Below are positions 46,009 to 61,625 of a DNA stretch of 64,000 nucleotides, in pieces. The translations under genes and the position numbers were made by a program. The stretch's first letter is position 1. Every line of letters starts with the position of its first letter. Origin of the DNA: Dromiciops gliroides (lineage: Eukaryota; Chordata; Mammalia; Microbiotheria; Microbiotheriidae); NCBI RefSeq assembly GCF_019393635.1, contig NC_057867.1, positions 70,125,492 through 70,189,491 of the forward strand. Reading direction: 5' to 3'. Below the pieces are notes generated by a model, which saw only the letters and a program-made list of their open reading frames with translations, ran no database searches and was not told the DNA's origin.

Positions 46009-47166
46009 ATGGCCACAGCCGCCTCTAATCCCTACAGCATTCTCAGTTCCAGCTCCTTGGTCCATGCAGACTCTGCAGGCATGCAGCAAGGGAGCCCTTT
46101 CCGAAATCCTCAAAAACTTCTCCAAAGTGATTACTTGCAGGGAGTTCCCAGCAATGGGCATCCCCTCGGACACCACTGGGTGACCAGCCTCAGTGACGGG
46201 AGTCCCTGGTCCTCCACCCTAGCGAGCAGCCCTCTAGACCAGCAGGACGTGAAGCCAGGGCGAGAAGATCTTCAACTTGGCGCCATCATCCATCACAGGT
46301 CGCCTCACGTTCCCCACCACTCACCTCATACAAACCACCCTAATGCCTGGGGAGCCAGCCCGGCTCATAACTCATCGCTAACGTCCAGTGGGCAGCCCAT
46401 GAATGTCTACTCCCAGCCTGGCTTCACGGTCAGTGGCATGCTGGAGCACGGGGGGCTCACCCCGCCTCCCACCTCGGGCCCGACCCAGGGGCTGCACCCT
46501 GTGCTGAGGGACACAGCGGAGCACGGAGACCTCGGGGCCCATCACTGCCAGGACCACTCGGATGAAGAGACCCCGACGTCGGACGAGTTGGAGCAGTTCG
46601 CCAAGCAGTTCAAACAAAGGCGCATCAAGTTGGGCTTCACGCAGGCGGACGTGGGCTTAGCGCTGGGCACCCTCTACGGCAACGTCTTCTCGCAGACCAC
46701 CATCTGCAGGTTCGAGGCGCTGCAGCTGAGCTTCAAGAACATGTGCAAGCTGAAGCCCCTGCTGAACAAGTGGCTGGAGGAGGCTGACTCGTCCACCGGC
46801 AGCCCCACAAGCATTGACAAGATAGCTGCACAGGGCCGGAAGAGGAAGAAGAGAACTTCCATAGAGGTGAGTGTCAAGGGGGTCCTGGAGACGCACTTTC
46901 TTAAGTGCCCCAAGCCTGCTGCCCAAGAGATCTCCTCCCTGGCAGACAGCCTGCAGTTAGAGAAGGAAGTGGTGCGGGTCTGGTTCTGTAACCGAAGGCA
47001 GAAAGAGAAGAGGATGACCCCGCCCGGGGAGCAGCCCCCGGGGCCGCCGCCGCCGCCACCGCCGCCGCCCGGGCCCCCGGGGCCGCCGCCGCCGCCGCCG
47101 CCCGGGCCGCCGCACGAGGTCTACGGCCACGCGGTGAAGACGGACGCGTCGTGCCATGATCTGTGA
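46009..47166 (+). CDS. POU3F4: POU domain class 3 transcription factor 4 (Brn-4), complete single-exon gene
   Basis: A nuclear sequence-specific transcription factor of the POU-III class. In known mammals it acts in neural tube, inner-ear mesenchyme and pancreatic alpha cells, is X-linked, and its loss causes deafness. The 385-codon frame is uninterrupted and intronless, as in the family. The start sits in a good Kozak context (ACCATGG) and the N-terminus begins [12 protein letters not shown]. The N-terminal 185 residues form a low-complexity activation region rich in His, Ser and Pro. The POU-specific domain spans about 186-260, with the signature [13 protein letters not shown]. The homeodomain spans about 278-337, with the basic stretch RKRKKRT and recognition-helix motif [11 protein letters not shown] carrying the POU-typical Cys. 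The C-terminus ends KTDASCHDL. Numbering matches the placental protein (361 residues, recalled) up to residue 342. Residues 343-368 are then a proline-rich expansion adding 24 residues. All DNA-contacting motifs look intact, so it should be functional. POU3F1-3 are excluded by the N- and C-terminal sequences. Confidence 0.97.
   Translation: MATAASNPYSILSSSSLVHADSAGMQQGSPFRNPQKLLQSDYLQGVPSNGHPLGHHWVTSLSDGSPWSSTLASSPLDQQDVKPGREDLQLGAIIHHRSPHVPHHSPHTNHPNAWGASPAHNSSLTSSGQPMNVYSQPGFTVSGMLEHGGLTPPPTSGPTQGLHPVLRDTAEHGDLGAHHCQDHSDEETPTSDELEQFAKQFKQRRIKLGFTQADVGLALGTLYGNVFSQTTICRFEALQLSFKNMCKLKPLLNKWLEEADSSTGSPTSIDKIAAQGRKRKKRTSIEVSVKGVLETHFLKCPKPAAQEISSLADSLQLEKEVVRVWFCNRRQKEKRMTPPGEQPPGPPPPPPPPPGPPGPPPPPPPGPPHEVYGHAVKTDASCHDL
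47035..47112 (+). repeat. In-frame CCG-rich repeat encoding a proline tract in POU3F4
   Basis: Codons 343-368 are almost entirely CCN (Pro), with Gly codons between runs of nine and seven prolines. The DNA is a GC-rich imperfect trinucleotide array. It lies between the homeodomain-proximal MTPPG motif and the conserved HEVYGH tail. The placental protein has only about two residues here, so the tract is a lineage expansion. Confidence 0.9.
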
Positions 47167-49575
47167 CTGTCGGGGCTCGGGGCTGCGCTGGGAGCAGCGC
47201 GCCTGGCTCCCGAGGGGCTTTTCGCTTAGACGTTCAAAGAGGCAACAAACACACACGTACATGCACAGTTCGTCCCGCTGAGAAGGCGTGGGCCCCGGAG
47301 CCCAGGCGCTCTCTCTGCGCGCTATAGTCCTCGCAATCTTCTTTTTGTTGTGCTTGTTGTTGGTTTTTCCCTTCTTTCCGCTGATCAATACTTAGTGTTT
47401 ACTCTCCAGCAAGGTTTTTGTCGGTCTCCGCTAGGAAGAGAGGAAAAGGGGGGGGGGGGGAGAGAAGAAAAGACAGATGTGTGCCTATGAATAACCTTTC
47501 AGCGCCTTGGTTATAGCAGCTGTACTTCAGGTGGAATCTGTTTTACAATAGACTAGTTTCGCATTTTTTTTTTAACTTCTCTAGCGTTTTCTCAGTGTCC
47601 GAGGTGTTTTGCTACAAGCTGTACACAATATTTGTGAAATACTTTGTATCTCAGCGACCACGATCTTCCAACTAGAGAGAGAGCATCATCATCGGGCTCC
47701 TTCCTGCCTTCTTCCTCCGCGGAGCTGATGGTTTGAACCTGCCTGGAAAGCACCGGGCAGTTGGCTGGGATACCCCCTCCCCTAATCCGAATGGAGACCA
47801 AATACAAAGCGAATACTGGGGAGCCCGGGGGTGGGCCGGTGGAGAGGAGGGAGGAGAAGGCAGGTCGGGAGCTCCAAAGACCTAGCTCTAGAAGAGAAGC
47901 GAACGAGGAAGAGAACGGGGAGGTTGAGGTGCACGGTGCTTCCGTACTTCTCCTCTCCGAGATCTGTGATCCTCCCTCTCCCCCTCATGCTGTTCCACAC
48001 CCGCCTTGTGCCCCCAGATGCTTGCGCCTCAGAGCTGTTCGCCCTTAGCAAACACAAGTTAAAACCCCAGGAGAGGGACACAAGATTCTCCCCCAGAGGA
48101 GCACCCAGGCAGTCAGAGCTGACCGATCCCAGATCCCAACTGCCTCTTTTTTTCCTCCCCCCGCCTTTTCTTTCTTTTCTTTTCTTTTTTTCTTTTTCTT
48201 TTTTTAAGCAAAGGCCGATGAGTAGCGCCAGCCAAGAAAGCCTAGGGTGGAGAAACTCCTTTGCTGGCTCTCCTCTGCTGTGCCTTGGGAGACTCCTTTC
48301 GGGGTTCCCTGGTTTTTACCCTTCCAAAGGCTCCGGAGGTGTTGGGGGAGGACTAGCCCAGCATGTCCCCTCCCCCTCGGTTCACCCGGGGCTCCTTCTC
48401 CTCTAAGCTGGAACCCCGAGAACGCTTAAAAACTCTTGGGGGAAAAAAGAAAAAACAATGAATGAATGAATGAATTGGAATCATTTGAAAGGTCCCAGTT
48501 CTCCAGCTAGAGAAATGCGCTCCACCCCCTCACATGGACAGAGTACAGTGTATATATATATCAGTATATGTGTGTAGGGGCTTGTGTGATGGCTGATGCC
48601 CACATATGCAAACGTGTCTACTTTGTAAGCTCTCCGTGCACACCTCTGTGTGGCTGTAGGTATAGCTGTGTATCTCTTTCTATATGTACCATCTCGATAT
48701 ACTGTATACAGAGCCCCCAATATGCGGTGTTATTGTTGCTTCGTTGCTCTCTATAAAATATATACACGCATTCTCTCAAGGCACATCACTTCATAACGCA
48801 CGCACACACATGTATACACGCACCACAGCACCTACCATATCTATCTGTCTACAGCCTCCTCCAGATAGCCAACTCACCTTTCGGGGGGGGGGGTGGGGGG
48901 GGTTATCTTGGTAGACAAAGCTAGACTACCTAAGGACCAGGAAGCCTCCTTCGTGCCCCTTGTTTAGAATACGCTGGGAGGGAGAAAATGGACTGGTACC
49001 TGGGAACCAAGGTCCCCGAAACCTCTGGGGAGCCCTCCAGCTGTGGATCCCATTCCAGGTTTCAACCTGAGATGCCAGTCCCTCTCCCCTGACCCAGCCC
49101 CGCAATTTCCCTACAATATTTACTATCTATCATTTGCTCCCCCAGCATTTCCCCAGGAAGTGCTAGGGTGAAACCCTGAGTTAATCGAAACATCCCTGCC
49201 GACTTTATAATTGTACAGTTTTGTATATTAAACGGTTTTTGAAGTTATTAATTTAAAGAAAGATCATTTAGTTTATTCATTTAGTAACGGATGTATAATA
49301 AACGCTATTTTTCCTTAAGAGTTGCTTTTTTCAACTATTTTATTCCAAATGCCTATTGCAGTTACCAACAATTATTTATTTTCAATAAATTCCACATTAT
49401 GTTTTTAAGAAACTCTTTGCAAAAAAAAATGAACTGCGTGTCCAAAAAAAAAAAAAAACAATTAGCTGTTAATGTTTGGTCGTCTACCAGTTTTAGTCAG
49501 GGGGTTTATAATGACGCGATATTTTATTGTTGTTAAAGAAAAAAGGGTTTAAATAAAACATTTTTCCAAAAAAAT
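47167..49575 (+). other. POU3F4: Probable 3' untranslated region of POU3F4
   Basis: After the stop codon the sequence is free of recognisable transposons for about 2.4 kb. It shifts from GC-rich to strongly AT-rich and ends at a good poly(A) site. It contains a poly-G run near 47448-47460, a TTTTC-rich stretch near 48165-48207 and a G-run near 48883-48901. The last 350 bp (49200-49560) are AT-rich and look constrained. Its extent is inferred from the poly(A) signals; no transcript data are available. Confidence 0.55.
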
Positions 49576-49592
49576 TGCTTTGTGTGATGTAT
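49552..49592 (+). terminator. POU3F4: Candidate main polyadenylation site of POU3F4
   Basis: AATAAA at 49552-49557 is followed about 20 bp later by a GT-rich element (TTTGTGTGATGT) near 49579-49590, the usual arrangement of a cleavage site. Earlier AATAAA hexamers at 49297-49302 and 49384-49389 could be alternative sites but lack an equally clear GT-rich element. Confidence 0.6.
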
Positions 49593-49664
49593 GAAGTGGT
49601 CTGGTCGAAGGGAACCACATACCAGCTGAGAAATTAGTCATTGTTTTGATTCTTGATTCTCATT

Positions 49665-49668
<4 letters not shown>

Positions 49669-49706
<38 letters not shown>
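49669..49706. repeat. (GT)n microsatellite
   Basis: Nineteen GT units just beyond the POU3F4 poly(A) site. Confidence 0.97.
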
Positions 49707-49707
<1 letters not shown>

Positions 49708-49984
49708 TTCCCCTCCCCCCTTCCAGCTGGGGAGATTCTGATACATGTACACAGACATCCTGCATATATTCAGAATTCTGTCAAACCTATTAGAAAAGGC
49801 CAGCATTTTTATTTAAGTAGGAGTGGCAGTGTTTTCATAGAAAAGCCCCTTATCCACCCCACCCCATTGCAATCTGGACATACTGTTTTCATTTCCCTCC
49901 CCAGCCAACTTAGACCCCCACCAGAAATTCAGAAACCTGTAAAGATATCTATTTGCAGTTCTCTTAGCAGGGAGGTATAAAGGA

Positions 49985-50180
49985 AACAAAGTAGTATGGA
50001 ATCTGGAGTCAGAAAACCTGAAGATTAAATCCTATGTGACCTCTGTCAAGTCCCTTTCATTGCTACAGTTATGCCTCAGTTTCCTCCTCTATAAAACAAA
50101 GAAGTTAGGATACATGGTCATTGGCTCTCTAAAGTCTCTTCAAGATTTAAAGCCAAAGAATCTAAGAAAATCCTATAACC
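49985..50180 (+). mobile_element. MIR SINE
   Basis: AATCTGGAGTCAGAAAACCTG, GCCTCAGTTTCCTCCTCTAT and a TCTTCAAGATTTAAAGCC-type end. Confidence 0.75.
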
Positions 50181-51657
50181 CCCCCCCCCTTCCCAGACCT
50201 CCAGTGTTTTTTGGCTAGGTTAGCTTCCCCTTGCCCCAGTGAGAGTTTGTACCCTTCTCTTTCTAAGGATTTTCCCCCAGCCCATAAATGCCAGTCTGGG
50301 CTATTTGTTTGACCTCATAGGACTTGACTTTTGCAGGTGTAAATCCCTCTCTGGGTTCAATTTATTAAATTCCCCCTCCCATTTAATCATGATCATTTGA
50401 TTTCAATACCTCCAAGTAATAAGGGAGATTTATACATAATGATAGTCACACCAGAAGTTATTAGTCAGAGGTCATGTACCAAAACAGGGGGAAGATAGAT
50501 GTTAAGGTTGTGTACACACATGTGCAACCCAAATCAAGGCATTCTTTTGTTCCTCTCTGTACATAATATTCTTTTACATATGTGCATATCAAGAGATGGA
50601 ACATTCTGATAACATTTTCTAGCTGCCAAGCTAGTCTCCATTCAGAAGTCTGAGGAAGGAGATTTTTGTTAAGCAAAAGCAAAACTACTTCATTTGTCAT
50701 TTTAATAGGTAATTATTATCACATGTAATGCTTCACATTTTTCTGGTTGCCTAATCATTGACAGCTGCATACAACATTATACGCACGTAACCACTATGTA
50801 TAAAATTTGTCAAATATTATATATGTGTCGCATTTCGAGATAAATAACACAGATTTATAGATTTGTGCATGTGCACGAGCGTGCACAACCACGCGCTCAT
50901 GCACGTGCGCGTGCACACACACATCAGGCATATTGTTAAGCCCTTTGGTGCTATCCAAGTTTATACCAACTTCCCCTGGTTGCCCTGTGAAAACTTTCAG
51001 CCGATTACAAAGGCACGGCTTTTCTTGTTAAAACACAGAGGTTAAACTATACTGTATTTTGAGGTGATTTTTAACTGAGCCAGAAGCCAGTATTTTTGAA
51101 GACGGGTTCTGTACAAACAGCTTTTTAAGCTGCCTTTACTTTCTCTTAAAATGATTTTGGAGGTCTAAAATGCCCTCAATGAAATTTCTTTTACATGAAG
51201 TAAGTTTCTCTCCAACCTCCTCCTAATATGCCACTTTCATTACAGCCAGGGGACACTGGAGCCTAAGACAAATGAGAGGGGAAAGCCATTTTAGCCTCAG
51301 TTTCCCTTCAGGCCTTCTCAGAGCTGCTACTGCATTCCCTGAGAGTAAAGATAGGAATGTTCAAAGAGAGCAACAATAATTATTTTAATGGGGGGGGGGA
51401 AGTGAAGTACAACTGAAAATCTCCATTCTCTTTGCTTGGGCAAAGCCATAAAAATGTATAGGCTTTTGGTCGGAAGGTCTTTGTGTGTTGGGGCGGGGGG
51501 AGTGGGAGAGGGTGTCTAAAGACCAAAGAGCAAATTGTAAATATGTGTGACTATAGAGCTACACACAAATATACACAAAGAATTCCCTTTATCCACACAT
51601 CTCTGTATGCATAACAAAAAGGAAAGTAGAGAACTAAGCTACAGAGTTGCCCTTTTC
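50181..51657. other. Single-copy DNA downstream of POU3F4
   Basis: No gene recognised. It includes a 27-bp alternating purine-pyrimidine run at 50898-50924 and a G run near 51391-51399. Confidence 0.35.
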
Positions 51658-51941
51658 AGAAGAAGAGGAAGGAAGGAAGGAAGGAAGGAAGGAAGGAAGG
51701 AAGGAAGGAAGGAAGGAAGGAAGGAAGGAAGGAAGGAAGGAAGGAAGGAAGGAAGGAAGGAAGGAAGGAAGGAAGGAAGGAAGGAAGGAAGGAAGGAAGG
51801 AAGGAAGGAAGGAAGAAGGAAAGAAGAAGAAGAAGAAGAAGAAGAAGAAGAAGAAGAAGAAGAAGAAGAAGAAGAAGAAGAAGAAGAAGAAGAAGAAGAA
51901 GAAGAAGAAGAAGAAGAAGAAGAAGAAGAAGAAGAAGAAGA
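51658..51941. repeat. 284-bp pure purine tract: (GGAA)37 then (GAA)n
   Basis: Every + strand base from 51658 to 51941 is A or G. GGAA units run from about 51667 to 51814. GAA units follow from about 51822 to 51940 (about 40 units). The long frames on either strand here are artefacts of the repeat. Confidence 0.98.
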
Positions 51942-54400
51942 TATTATCCCTGGCAATTTTAACTAGTCCTTCTAAATTCGGGGAAGGGTGCCATGAACAA
52001 ATCAAGTACCAGGCATTAATAAAATCAAATCTTGTTCCTTGAGACTTATTTAACATTCAAATATTTGCCGTGCTCCCAACCCAGGCTGCTGTTTTTGCTT
52101 TAATTGCTGGCAGGTTAGAAGAAGAATCATTAAATTGGGGGGGGGGGGGCTGTTTTCTTTTCAGTTACTTTTGGAGGGGGTAGTAGAAAGGAGGCAAAGA
52201 GATAAATGGAAGAGTCTTTAAAAAGTCTTTTTTCCCAAATAAGAATGTTTCTCCCCTTCGCTCTCCTGACAACCACTTTGAAAAAGGCACATATGGAATT
52301 ATAGGTGTTTAGGAATCTATATGACTTGGTATGAGAAATTCAACATAAAATTGTTTCCAAAATGTCTTGAAATCCGAAAATAGGGCCAGTCCCATGCTAG
52401 CTGACTCCACGTGCACTCATCCCTTTTTGCAAAGCAGAGAATGTTCCGTTTATGTGTTCCTAGATAGGAGTTCTAAAATTGGAAGCTACCAACAGGCTTC
52501 TTTACAGATGCCAGCTTTCTAGCACTAAAGAAATGCCCAGGCAACAAATATTTGACATTGATCAAGGCTTTGGGGTAAATGACAAAAAGGGAATGGTTGC
52601 ATGCTTTAGCATGCAGATAACAGAACTTTTCAAAAGTCAAGGAAGTATTTGCAGGAAATATTGTAGCCAATTTTTAAAATTTTTATTATTATTATTTTTT
52701 TACAAATGTCATGTTCCATAAGAAAGGAATTTTACCTTCCAAGCCCTGGACTTATTGTGTCTGCCCATGGACAAGATCCATAAAATCTTCTCCCCTTAGA
52801 GAAAGGAGTTCATTTACTCATCTACATGTGTCCATAGAGATCTCAGCAGCAAAACATGAATTCTCTATCTACACACTATATCAAATGATAATTAATATAA
52901 GGTGGGCCCATCTTGGACTCCTTCCAAGGATCTTTTGTTCCTCAGGCACCAAAAAGCCTTCCTAATTAGGTCATCTTGTGTACAAGCTTGGTGAATTTGC
53001 AGACCAGACTACTTCATCATGACAATCCTGTGAATTTCATGGATTTCTATGTATATACACAGAGAGAGTAGTTTAGCCAAAAGAGAACCATCCTGAACGA
53101 CAGCAGGGAAAATGATCAATTCATTGACCAACTCTTTAGGGTTTTTTAGTCACTCAAGTTATGTCTACCAGAGGCCAGAAAAAGAAAAAAATCAATCAGT
53201 CCTTTGTTTTGCCCATTTAACGTCAAATAACCGATACGACTGATTTTTTTTTCCTTCACTGGTTATTCTGGCATCATATAGACACACGGATCATTTCCTC
53301 AGCCATGAAGATAAAAAACACCTCACTGAGTTCCAAGAAGCAAGGCAAGGAAGATTTGAGAGTATTATCAATTCCTTTATGGAAACAAGAGACCATATAC
53401 AAACATTTGGAAAACTGGTTGGATTTCATCATCCACAGTGGATTTTCCACATGAAGTATAAGCATTATCATACAACACATGGCTCTGGCTAGCTTGTAGG
53501 CCAAGTACTGCTCCCAGCTCCCACCTGCCCACCACCCACACATAACGAGACACATAGTAAAAGGCTTAGCCTATAAAGCGGGTGCTAGTCCCAGTGCTAT
53601 CAAGGGGTTTGTTTCACAGAATTTACAAATGGATTTATAAGATTTTCTCTGCCATAATGCCTACAATCTGAGAACATAAAAATTGCATGCATTCACCATC
53701 TGGTATCATCACTGCTGAAATAAAAAATTAAAAACAAAAAGAATGGTGGGCTCTGGACCAGGGACAGTAGTAGTGTCTTGGGCATGAAAAATGACATGCC
53801 ATTCTGAGTTTTGAGGAAAATGTTACAGGTGAAATAGCAACATGGAAAAATATTTTCCCTAAGGAATTATGTAGTTACCACCAATCTGACCATCGAGAGC
53901 TAATTTTCATGTATAAATACGGACCGTTAACTTTTAGAATCTTAATAGTAAGTTTAGAAGAGGTCAGAGCCAATATTCCAAAGCTCATGGGGTGACTTAA
54001 CCTTGCAGTATTCGAGGACATGAAACTTGGAAGAAGGAGGAGAGGTGGGCGCTCTAAAAACCTACTGGCTTTATCAAGGACTGTTTTCAACACAGTGTAC
54101 AGCAGTCACTGTCAAGAACAGCATTTGGTTTACACAGCAATGAAAAGGTACTAGTTACCTACAAACAAACTCCTTTCATCAAAAGAACAACCAATCATGC
54201 GTGATTTAACCTCCCATAGGAAATGTCTGCACTATTGGGATTTCAGATCCTAGATAAAGTTGCTTTCATTTAGGATTTTCATGTTTCCCAGAGGAGAAAA
54301 CCTGTTTTCTTCTGCGTCTGACATTCCAATGGAATCGAAAGTGATTTCTAAGACTAGCTGGACTCGGCCAGATGGTCCATTCCTACTGGCACCCCCCCCC

Positions 54401-54401
<1 letters not shown>
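51942..54401. other. Single-copy DNA, no feature recognised
   Basis: AT-rich with a G run near 52137-52150. No transposon or gene motif is clear. Confidence 0.35.

Positions 54402-54441
<40 letters not shown>
54402..54441. repeat. (CA)n microsatellite
   Basis: Twenty CA units preceded by a C run. Confidence 0.97.
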
Positions 54442-54443
<2 letters not shown>

Positions 54444-54484
54444 CACGGGGAAAGGATACTGCTTAGAGATACTTAGGGAGGGAT

Positions 54485-54536
54485 AGGGGAGTAAAGGCAC
54501 TGAGGATTCTAGGGGAGTAAAGGGACTGAGGATTCT
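54485..54536. repeat. 26-bp tandem duplication
   Basis: AGGGGAGTAAAGGCACTGAG plus GATTCT at 54485-54510 is repeated at 54511-54536 with one difference (GGC to GGG). Confidence 0.95.
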
Positions 54537-58439
<3,903 letters not shown>

Positions 58440-59070
58440 GAGTCGGTGTTTACAAGCCCATGAAATGTTTATAGTCTTTCACAGATTACACTGGGCATTA
58501 ACACTATTGTATCCTGTTCTGCTAACAAACACTGCCAGGGCAGCCAGAGTGGGCTGCTCACAGCAAAATTGTTAATGAGAATACAAAATGGTATAATATG
58601 CATTCATTTGTTCCCATGACAATAACTACAAGAAGAATAGAAATTAGTGTGAGCCTAAACCACTCATTAGAGCAGGCACAGGAATTACTAGGACCCAGTC
58701 AGCCTAGTTCTTTGGAATGACTGACTACCAACCCAAGTTGCTCCTCAGAAAGGTGGGAAACTTCTCCAAGGCCAGACATACTTAACTGTTCTCCAGCCTT
58801 TGTTTACCAATCTGCAGGTGCCCTTATGTTGAAAAACGGATAACCAGCAGGTAACCAGAATGATTGCACACGCTATTATTTACATGTCTGTTTTGTATTT
58901 GAAATATACCGTAATTTGCCTGCATGGGACCCTGCAGCATCTAGCGTTCCAGAGGGTAATTATACGTTTCATAAAAACATGTTACTTTCATCTGATCATT
59001 AGGTCTGATAATCTTATACCTGTGTTATAAAAGTTGAGAGCAAAGTAACTGCTTTTATATCGGTCATTAT
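58440..59070. promoter_or_regulatory. Candidate downstream conserved noncoding block
   Basis: Repeat-free sequence about 11-12 kb downstream of POU3F4, with dense TTAAT/TAATTA-like cores, ATGCAT, and ACAAT/ACAATA SOX-like motifs. The composition resembles neural enhancers. No reading frame or repeat is recognisable. Confidence 0.3.
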
Positions 59071-61319
59071 TCTGCCTCCAAACTAGGTGGCTTTCCCATC
59101 TTTCCTTCCAGGAAAACAACAGTGTGTCTACATGTACATCACCAAGGATGCCAAATCTTCAGCTGTAGGCATATGGCAGCTAATTGTTTCACTGTCAGCC
59201 ATGTCAAGCCTCCCAGCTTCCCTGAGCCCCTTGGATACACCCAACCACCACTATGAACACTGAGGCTTCCTCTACCAACTATGGCTGAGGGGACATTTTT
59301 GGTTTTCTGAAACTGGGCTATGAAGTTCCACAATATTCAAACCAATGCAAACTCTGTGTTAGCATTTTGGCAACATACACATTTGAAAAGTCGATTGTTT
59401 TGAGTACAAGTTTGTATCTACCCTCTTTGAATGGGGTATGATATAAACAAAGAGCACCCAACCTGGAACCTAATGCACAACTTTCATCTGAAAGCATGAA
59501 TCCCAAAGTGCTTTTAGATCCTATAAAAGATCATTTTTCTGGCTACAACAGTTCCAGGGACAGCAGCCATTGAAACTGAAAGGAAAGCAGGAAAGGAAAA
59601 AAAACAACATTCAAAAAGATGACTATCTGAGTGACCTCATTTCCCCTCCTCCCTCTCTTACTCTTAGTTTCTAGGGCCCTCCTACCACTGGGGCCTTAAG
59701 TGCCCTATGCAGCTGATTTCTGGCCAAACAAAGGGCATCCCTGGGATCCCATCCAGGTCTGTCCTCACATTCAGTACCCCCACACTCCCAAGGTGCTTCT
59801 CCCTTCTCCCCCAGTGGACTGCCCATGCCCTCATGGTGCAGCATCTCAGCTAGGTGCCAGATGTCCTTCCAGAAGTACTTACATTTCAAAAGAGAACTAT
59901 GGGCACACAGACCTAATTTCCTTCCTTCCCTCCAGATCAGCAATCCTTTTCTGACCTGACTATGGAACCCAAACCATACTTTAGACAATGTTCAAAGCCC
60001 CACAGCCACAACAGAAGGAAAAAAAGAGGAAATAGGATAGCAAAGGGCACAGATATCCCACATATAAAGTACCAAGGGAATATGAGTTAGATAGAGCACA
60101 GCAAAGAGAAGGCACAATCAACAGAATAGAGAATCGAGGGGATAAGAAAGGAGGCTCAATGTTAAAACCTACATAGGTGATGGAAATGAGAAAAAGAATT
60201 TATCCTAAAACTACACAGCTCTCCCAAACTATGAACCCTCTTGTCAAACAGGGAAGGAGGCAGTTTGTCTTCAGGTCTCCTCATCTGTCTTTCTGACATC
60301 CTCCAGCTCCCACTTCCCACGTGCTTCCGGTTGTCCCCTAGAACCCTTCCCTACCAGCTCCTCCAGGTTTGTCTTCCCCAACATGTTTCTGGTACCAATA
60401 CTCCCTCCTGTCCCCTAGTAGGGAAGGAGTCAAGGGAGTACCCTCTTAGTGTAATGCAAAGCAATGGCCTTCTCCAATAAACTCAGGTGACAAAGGGCCC
60501 TCCAAATTAATTTCTAATTGATGGCATGTGTAGGAGGAGATTTGTGAGCAGAGAGACCTTTCCAAGGACCAGTGCTACCATCCAGGAGTCATGGAATTCA
60601 TGAAGGCAGCTTCTGAAATATCTCACAGCCAACTCTTTAACAACCTGGGCACCTCGGTTTCTGTTTCAGAAGGCAGAAGAGCCAGCTGATCAGAGCCATG
60701 GATGAAATTCACAAAGAGGTCAGTAGCAAAGCAACATTTATCTCTGATACTTCCCAGACTCGTTTTGGAGAAGCCAAAGGCTTCTCACGTGATTGTCTTT
60801 TCTGCTCCCTTTCACAACAGCCATCCCAAATGCCTTCAGACCTTCCCATGACACAAGAAGCCAATCTTTTGAGATTTCACAGGGAAAAAAGTAAGCAAAA
60901 GACCAGATTTAGTTCCTTCCAACTCCTTCATACCCCCTGTGGCTTTACAAAACCCTAAATCTTGGAGCAATAAACTTTTTTAAGTGCCAATAAAAATAAA
61001 TACTAAACAAAGAGAACACTGCAACTCTCTTTTCCTTTCTCAAAACCCCTGAGACTTTTGATCTAGCAGGATAAAGGCTGCTTTCCACTTACTTGAGGAT
61101 CCTGTGAATGGCCTGATGCTGCCTGCCAGTGAGATTAATAGCCAGTTTTAGAAAACTGAATGCTGTTGACGTTGGCCAATACAGCTAATTTTGTTTAGAT
61201 TTCCCTAGAAACAAACAGTATTTAATATGGCCCCATCTTATGCTCCTTACCTTGTACTTACTTGCCTTTATCATATCTTATTTACGCTCTGAACTTCTTG
61301 AAGGGCAGGCAAGCTGACT
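59071..61319. other. Single-copy DNA, no gene recognised
   Basis: Several frames of 60-105 codons occur on both strands, but none has a recognisable domain, splice context or CpG support. Confidence 0.35.
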
Positions 61320-61625
61320 CACATAGTGGAAAGAGCATTGGCAGACTAGAATTTGGGAAACCCAGGTACTCTGACTTTGGCACAAAGTAGTTGTGTGACC
61401 TTGAGCAAGTAATTTCCTCTTTCTAGACCTAATAAAGCTGCAAAAGACCTTAGAGAGCAAACCACACCTTATTCTACATATGAGGAAACTGAGGTCCACC
61501 AGAAAAAGAAAAGGACTTGCTCAAGGTTACAAAGGTAGTAAATCAGGGAGCTGAGATTTGCTCCTGAGCTCCAACACTCCAGATCCAATTCTCTTTTCCA
61601 TATGCCACACTGCTCTCACAATTTC
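61320..61625. mobile_element. Two MIR fragments in opposite orientations
   Basis: 61320-61430 is sense (AGTTGTGTGACCTTGAGCAAG). 61465-61625 is antisense (ATGAGGAAACTGAGGTCC, GGACTTGCTCAAGGTTAC). Confidence 0.65.

Noticed and set aside
46378-47388. Reverse-strand frames of 79-143 codons over POU3F4
   Set aside because: Antisense shadows of a GC-rich coding region, with no independent support.
51547-52056. Long frames of poly-Glu, Lys-Glu-Gly-Arg, poly-Ser or Phe-Leu-Pro-Ser repeats
   Set aside because: Direct translations of the GGAA/GAA microsatellite in different frames, not proteins.
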